A DNA stretch of 64,000 nt, from NCBI GenBank assembly GCA_034414595.1, contig DAOULY010000021.1, forward strand, positions 62,001 to 126,000, written 5' to 3'. This document shows positions 60,199-64,000 of the stretch, one piece after another. The translations under genes were made by a program, and so were the position numbers. A model generated the notes under the pieces. The model had not been told where the DNA came from and did no database searches. It saw nothing but the letters and a program-made list of their open reading frames with translations. The DNA comes from DAOULY01 sp034414595. Lineage in GTDB: Bacteria; Chloroflexota; Dehalococcoidia; SZUA-161; JAUWZY01. Each line of letters opens with the position of its first letter. Position 1 is the first letter of the stretch.

Positions 60199-61311
60199 TC
60201 AGCGGAGCTCGAATTGACTGAGCCTTCTGAAGGCTTCCATTTTCTCTCTGTTGCCGATCTTGGCCCGGCGTACTGCGGTGCTGAGGAGCTCTATGCTCCT
60301 ATCATAGGTCTCGCGGTCTACTGGGAAGGGATGCCCGTCTTTACCGCCATGAGCGAAGCTATAGCGAGCGGGATCGCGGAAGCTGGGAGGAACGCCGTAG
60401 ACCAGCTCCGAGATCAGGCTCAAGGCCCGAATGGTCTTGGGGCCCACACCCTCCAGTCCGATCAGGCTCTCAAAGTCCTCCGCCCCCTGCTCATAGGTGT
60501 GGACGAATATCTTACCCAGCCGCTCGGGGTGGATGTCATCGAGGGTCAGGTAGTGTCGGTGAGGTAAGCTTAAGGTCTTGAGTCTGTTGAGCTCGGCGAG
60601 GAGCTTTTCCGGCTTTTCCTCTGCAGCCAGCTCGGTTACTGTAGCCCGCGCCGGTGCGCTCTCACTGGCTACCAGGTTCAATGCCTCACCCCGGGCCTGG
60701 GAGCAGATGCCAGCATGGGGCTCACAGACGAAGTCCTCTACCCTTTCACCGAGCCAGTGATACCTGCGAGCGTAGCGGGTCTCCGTATTCATCCCCTGCT
60801 GTACCACAGCCCATGAACCCTTAGCGGTGAACAGAAAGACATGGTGGTAAAGCTGATAGCCATCCTGAAGGGCGACGCTGTCCACTTTGGCCGCCATCCT
60901 GCTAGCATAGACCAGCCCCGCCGGATCAACTGAGATGGCTGGCTCAAAGTGCTCGATCTCCTGTGGAGTCCGCCGTGAGGTTCGGCCCTTGCCGCCAGCG
61001 ATGAACAGCCCCAGGTCCTTTTCCATCCCTCTAACGCCCTCTTTGAGGGCGCCGCACAGTGTAGTGGTGACCCCGCTGCTATGCCAGTCGAAGCCGAGGA
61101 CACAGCCCAAGGCCTGGAACCAGAAGGGGTCGGCCATTTTGTGCAGCATCTCCTCGGGGCCGAAATCGACAACTATGGCCAGCGTGATCTCACGTCCCAG
61201 CTTGACCATTCTGTCGAAGAGCCAGCGCGGCGCCTTGCCACCATGTAGTGGGATGTTGGCCACGCCGGTCCTGGTTGGCCTGCGGTAGGTTGAAGGCTCT
61301 CCGTATCCCAT
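60199..61311 (-). CDS. DUF763 family protein (370 aa)
   Basis: DUF763, found mostly in thermophiles and archaea with patchy occurrence in bacteria; function unknown. Typical opening: YRRPTRTGVANIPLHGGKAPRWLF; then WHSSGVTTTLCGALKEGV, FIAGGKGRTSRRTP, HHVFLFTAKGSWAVVQQGMN and HWLGERVEDFVCEPHAGI. Near residue 290 a helix-hairpin-helix (GLEGVGPKTIRALSLISEL) suggests DNA binding. Single gene, between an exporter and divergent cutA. Confidence 0.88.
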   Translation of the reverse strand: MGYGEPSTYRRPTRTGVANIPLHGGKAPRWLFDRMVKLGREITLAIVVDFGPEEMLHKMADPFWFQALGCVLGFDWHSSGVTTTLCGALKEGVRGMEKDLGLFIAGGKGRTSRRTPQEIEHFEPAISVDPAGLVYASRMAAKVDSVALQDGYQLYHHVFLFTAKGSWAVVQQGMNTETRYARRYHWLGERVEDFVCEPHAGICSQARGEALNLVASESAPARATVTELAAEEKPEKLLAELNRLKTLSLPHRHYLTLDDIHPERLGKIFVHTYEQGAEDFESLIGLEGVGPKTIRALSLISELVYGVPPSFRDPARYSFAHGGKDGHPFPVDRETYDRSIELLSTAVRRAKIGNREKMEAFRRLSQFELR

Positions 61312-61372
61312 TGCCCCGTTTATGGACTCATGATAACAGATTGCTGTACCACCTTCCAGCCAATCTTATGCC

Positions 61373-61401
61373 TTGACAACAACATTATTCGAGCTTAAAA
61401 T
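61373..61401 (+). promoter_or_regulatory. promoter of cutA
   Basis: TTGACA (61373-61378), 17 bases, TAAAAT (61396-61401). Start point near 61408; GGAGG in the leader. Confidence 0.75.
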
Positions 61402-61431
61402 TCAGCCAACGTCGCTGGAGGCAGAATAGAA

Positions 61432-61758
61432 ATGGAGGAGTTTGTCCCTGTTGTCATTCTGGTCACGGCCAGCAGTGAGGAGGAGGCTCGGAGCATATCC
61501 GATAGGCTGGTTGCCCAGCGAAAGGCTGCCTGTGTCAATATAGTACCCAGGGTGCACTCGCTCTTCTGGTGGCAGGGAGAGATCGACTCCGCCGATGAGG
61601 CACTGCTGATTATCAAGTCGAAGTCATCTCTGTTGGACGAAATCGTGACCACGGTCAAGGAGCTACATAGCTACGATGTCCCTGAGGTCATCGCCTTGCC
61701 TATCAGCGGGGGCAACCCAGACTATTTGGACTGGATGCAGGCCGAGCTTAGGGCTTAG
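61432..61758 (+). CDS. cutA: CutA1 family protein (108 aa)
   Basis: Trimeric ferredoxin-like protein tied to divalent-metal tolerance in Escherichia coli, with uncertain molecular role. Seen: VVILVTASSEEEARSISDRL, AACVNIVPRVHSLFWWQGEI, LLIIKSKSSLLDEIVTTVKELHSYDVPEVIALPI and the final NPDYLDWM. Full length, own promoter. Confidence 0.95.
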   Translation: MEEFVPVVILVTASSEEEARSISDRLVAQRKAACVNIVPRVHSLFWWQGEIDSADEALLIIKSKSSLLDEIVTTVKELHSYDVPEVIALPISGGNPDYLDWMQAELRA

Positions 61759-61771
61759 CTCCGAGCTGCTT

Positions 61772-61800
61772 TTGACATAGCTGAAGGCACTTGATATACT
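61772..61800 (+). promoter_or_regulatory. promoter of the diaphorase operon
   Basis: TTGACA (61772-61777), 17 bases, TATACT (61795-61800). The start point near 61807 leaves only about 7 nt before ATG 61814. Confidence 0.75.
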
Positions 61801-61813
61801 TGAAGTTGGTGGG

Positions 61814-62485
61814 ATGGTAACTGTTCGGCTGAACGGTATGGAGGTGGAGGGCCACCCAAGTATGACCATCCTCGAGCTAGCTCGAGAAAATGGCATAGAT
61901 ATCCCCACTCTGTGCTACCACTCTGACTTGAGCCCCATTGGTGCCTGCCGAATTTGTGTCGTCGAGGTCGAAGGCTCAAGGACATTGGTTGCTTCCTGTC
62001 ACACCCCCATAGCCCCCGGGATGGTCATTCAGACCCACTCCCCGAAGGTCCTGGAAACTCGCAAGGCGATCGTGGAGCTGCTATTGGCCAGCCACCCCGA
62101 TGTCTGTCTTGTCTGTGATAAAGCCAACATCTGTGAGCTGCGCAAGCTCGCTGCCGAGATGGACATCGGCCTCCCCAGATTCAAGTCGAGGAAACACTAC
62201 CACCCCATGGAGGATGCCGGCCCTTACGTTGTCCGTGACCTGGGCAAGTGCATCCTCTGCCGCAGATGTGTCAGGGCTTGCCAGGAGATCGCCAAACAGG
62301 ATGTGTTCGCCGTCGGCTATCGTGGCTTCGACTGTAAGGTAGTTGTGGATCAAGACCAGCCACTGGACAAAGAGGTCTGCCGCGATTGTGACGTGTGTAT
62401 CTCAGTTTGCCCAGTGGGGGCACTATCTAAAAGAGTAGAAGCCCCGTTACCCAAGAAGGGGACGCCTCTTCTCATAAAGAGCTGA
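61814..62485 (+). CDS. HoxU/NuoG-type iron-sulfur subunit (223 aa)
   Basis: Electron-wire subunit of NAD-linked hydrogenases or formate dehydrogenases. N-terminal plant-type [2Fe-2S] domain with C34, C45, C48 and C62 (GACRICVVEVEG region); a His-Cys motif segment HPDVCLVCDKANICEL for a His-ligated [4Fe-4S] cluster; then a two-cluster ferredoxin domain CILCRRCVRACQE and CRDCDVCISVCPVGAL. At 223 residues it lacks the molybdopterin half of NuoG and the catalytic half of FeFe hydrogenases, so it fits HoxU. First gene of an operon with NuoE- and NuoF-like genes. Confidence 0.88.
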   Translation: MVTVRLNGMEVEGHPSMTILELARENGIDIPTLCYHSDLSPIGACRICVVEVEGSRTLVASCHTPIAPGMVIQTHSPKVLETRKAIVELLLASHPDVCLVCDKANICELRKLAAEMDIGLPRFKSRKHYHPMEDAGPYVVRDLGKCILCRRCVRACQEIAKQDVFAVGYRGFDCKVVVDQDQPLDKEVCRDCDVCISVCPVGALSKRVEAPLPKKGTPLLIKS

Positions 62486-62486
62486 A

Positions 62487-62936
62487 ATGGCCGATAATTC
62501 ACTTTCAGAACTCCTGACCAAGTACAGAGAACAAGCCGACCTGCTGCCCCTGTTGAAAGAGGTGCAGGATAAATATGGCTGTCTTCCCGAGGAACTTTTA
62601 CCTGAGATAGCAAGCGGCCTCGGCCTCAGCGTCAGTGAGGTCTACGGAGTAGGGACTTTCTATTCCTTCCTCTCTCGAAAGCCATTGGGTACCTATGTGA
62701 TCAAGGTGTGTAAGAGCGTGCCCTGCTGGCTCAAGAACTATGAGGTGGTGGTGCAAACGCTGGAGAGAGAGCTGGGCATCAAACCCGGGGAGACGACCCC
62801 GGACGGAAGGTTTTCCCTGGAACTGACTAACTGCGTTGGTGTTTGTGACCAAGCACCGGCGATGATGATAAACGATGTCGCCTACGGCGATGTCACAGCG
62901 GAGAAGATCCCGGAGATATTGAACGGCTATCGATAG
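62487..62936 (+). CDS. NuoE/HoxE-type [2Fe-2S] subunit (149 aa)
   Basis: Thioredoxin-like [2Fe-2S] protein of NADH-oxidising modules. Helical N-terminal part LLKEVQDKYGCLPEELLPEIA, then GVGTFYSFLSRKPLG, first ligand pair CKSVPCW and second pair CVGVCDQAP. One base after the preceding gene. Confidence 0.93.
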   Translation: MADNSLSELLTKYREQADLLPLLKEVQDKYGCLPEELLPEIASGLGLSVSEVYGVGTFYSFLSRKPLGTYVIKVCKSVPCWLKNYEVVVQTLERELGIKPGETTPDGRFSLELTNCVGVCDQAPAMMINDVAYGDVTAEKIPEILNGYR

Positions 62937-62950
62937 TAGGAGCATATGTC

Positions 62951-64000
62951 GTGCCCGAGCAGCGAATCGTATTAAAGCACTGCGGCGTCATTGACCCGAA
63001 CGACATAGATACATATCTGGCCCAAGGTGGTTTTCAAGCTCTGGCCAAGGCGCGCAACGAGATGGCCCCGGAGCAGGTGGTGGCCGAAATCAAGGAGTCA
63101 GGGCTTCGCGGCCGGGGCGGTGCCGGATTCCCCGCCGGCTTGAAATGGGAGCTTGCCAGCAAGTCTCCTGGAGACGACAAATATGTTATTGCCAATGCCG
63201 ATGAAGGAGAGGTGGGGACATTCAAGGACCGCTATATTCTGGAGAGGGACCCCTTCAGCCTTGTGGAAGGAATGGCCATCGCCGGCTATGCCATCGGCGC
63301 CAAAAGGGGCTATCTCTATTTGAGGGCGGAATATCACCGCCTTCTCAGCCTGCTTGAGAATGCCATTGCCCAGGCGCGGGAAAAGGGCCTGTTGAATGGA
63401 TTCGTCATTGAGATTCGAGAGGGCGCCGGCTCCTACGTCTGCGGCGAGGAGAGCGCGCTTATGGAGTCCATCGAGGGCGGGAGAGGCGAGGCCCGCTTCA
63501 GACCACCGTTCCCGCCATCGCAAGGCCTGTGGCAGCAGCCAACTATCATCAACAACGTGGAGACCCTGATCAACACCCCCAGGATAGTCCTCAACGGAGC
63601 GCAATGGTTCAATCAAATCGGAACCGAGCGGAGCAAGGGGACCAAGGTCTTCTCAGTAAGCGGTGATGTTCAGCGGCCAGGGGTCTATGAACTGATTATG
63701 GGGAGCTCGCTGCGGGAGTTGATCGAGGAGCTGGCCGGGGCTCGGGATGTCAAGATGGTCCAAGTGGGTGGTGCCTCGGGGAGAGTGATCCCCGCTGACC
63801 AGCTCGACACACCGCTGGCCTTTGAAGCGGTGCTCGGCGCTGGGGCAATAATCGTCTTTAACCAAAGCAGGGATGTCATCGAGATCATATTCCGAACTAT
63901 GGAGTTCTTCGCCGAGGAGTGCTGCGGCAAGTGCGTCCCCTGCCGCGAGGGTACCGAGGTCATTATGCGGATTCTGGAGAGATTGAGAGAGGGCTCCGGG
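62951..64000 (+). CDS. NuoF/HoxF-type NADH-binding flavoprotein, 3' end outside window
   Basis: 350 codons to the window edge. GTG 62951 follows AGGAG. Seen: ESGLRGRGGAGFPAGLKW (NADH/FMN loop), ANADEGEVGTFKDR, the conserved EIREGAGSYVCGEESALMESIEG, PTIINNVETL, a SLBB-type domain (FSVSGDVQRPGVYEL) and the [4Fe-4S] site CCGKCVPCREGT just before the end. It oxidises or reduces NAD(P) using FMN and feeds the iron-sulfur subunits upstream. The catalytic partner is beyond the window. Confidence 0.93.
   Translation, partial: MPEQRIVLKHCGVIDPNDIDTYLAQGGFQALAKARNEMAPEQVVAEIKESGLRGRGGAGFPAGLKWELASKSPGDDKYVIANADEGEVGTFKDRYILERDPFSLVEGMAIAGYAIGAKRGYLYLRAEYHRLLSLLENAIAQAREKGLLNGFVIEIREGAGSYVCGEESALMESIEGGRGEARFRPPFPPSQGLWQQPTIINNVETLINTPRIVLNGAQWFNQIGTERSKGTKVFSVSGDVQRPGVYELIMGSSLRELIEELAGARDVKMVQVGGASGRVIPADQLDTPLAFEAVLGAGAIIVFNQSRDVIEIIFRTMEFFAEECCGKCVPCREGTEVIMRILERLREGSG

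Overview
The window looks like a chromosomal piece of an anaerobic bacterium of the Chloroflexota, most probably class Dehalococcoidia. This is inferred from gene content and order, not from a search. Pointers are: rsmH followed directly by ftsA and ftsZ with no murein genes between them; nrdR with a B12-dependent ribonucleotide reductase; a UbiD decarboxylase; a hydrogenase/NuoEFG-type diaphorase; an ECF sigma factor paired with a DUF4382-like membrane protein; paired acyl-CoA dehydrogenases; and a complete T-box-controlled trpEGDCFBA operon. GTG and TTG starts are common. Several promoters of the type TTGACA-17-TAnnnT lie so close to the start codon that the mRNA leader would be very short.

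Layout. 1-6.4 kb (minus): two acyl-CoA dehydrogenases, then moaB-trmD-rplS-priA. 6.5-18.1 kb (plus): rsmH-ftsA-ftsZ with a terminator, nrdR-nrdJ behind a promoter carrying two NrdR-box-like sites, then yggS, a small membrane protein, proC, yggT, an MFS transporter and ftsH. 18.4-30 kb is looser: an MFS transporter, a SipW-type secreted protein, an acyltransferase, a YprB-like nuclease, a methyltransferase-like membrane protein, the sigma/DUF4382 pair, a duplicated 124-bp stretch, mrp, UbiD and a 28-residue lysine-rich protein. 30-35.3 kb is the accessory part: a secreted caspase-like protease, two copies of a structured repeat, a protein with hexapeptide repeats, and two very small single-span membrane proteins with elaborate promoters. 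35.3-35.8 kb: five tRNA genes (minus). 35.9-44.4 kb: a Tm-1/UPF0261 protein, a PEP-utilising-type protein, the csoR-copA-YHS copper operon, an isochorismatase-like hydrolase and an ornithine-cyclodeaminase-family enzyme. 44.5-50.8 kb: a PPi-type phosphofructokinase, a class II aldolase, then a rearranged, A+T-richer segment with a broken WYL regulator and a P-type cation ATPase, bounded by 201-bp direct repeats. 50.9-58.7 kb: a uracil-DNA-glycosylase-like gene and the trp operon. 58.7-64 kb: an ABC exporter, DUF763, cutA, and the start of a HoxU/NuoE/NuoF operon running off the end.

Genes that work together: the trp operon is read through a T-box whose specifier is TGG and whose acceptor bulge (TGGC) matches the GCCA 3' end of the tRNA-Trp encoded in the same window. 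NrdR is predicted to repress its own operon with nrdJ. CsoR is predicted to repress csoR-copA-YHS through a palindrome in its promoter. The PFK/aldolase pair forms a glycolytic/gluconeogenic module. No CRISPR array, intact insertion sequence, rRNA or phage gene was seen.
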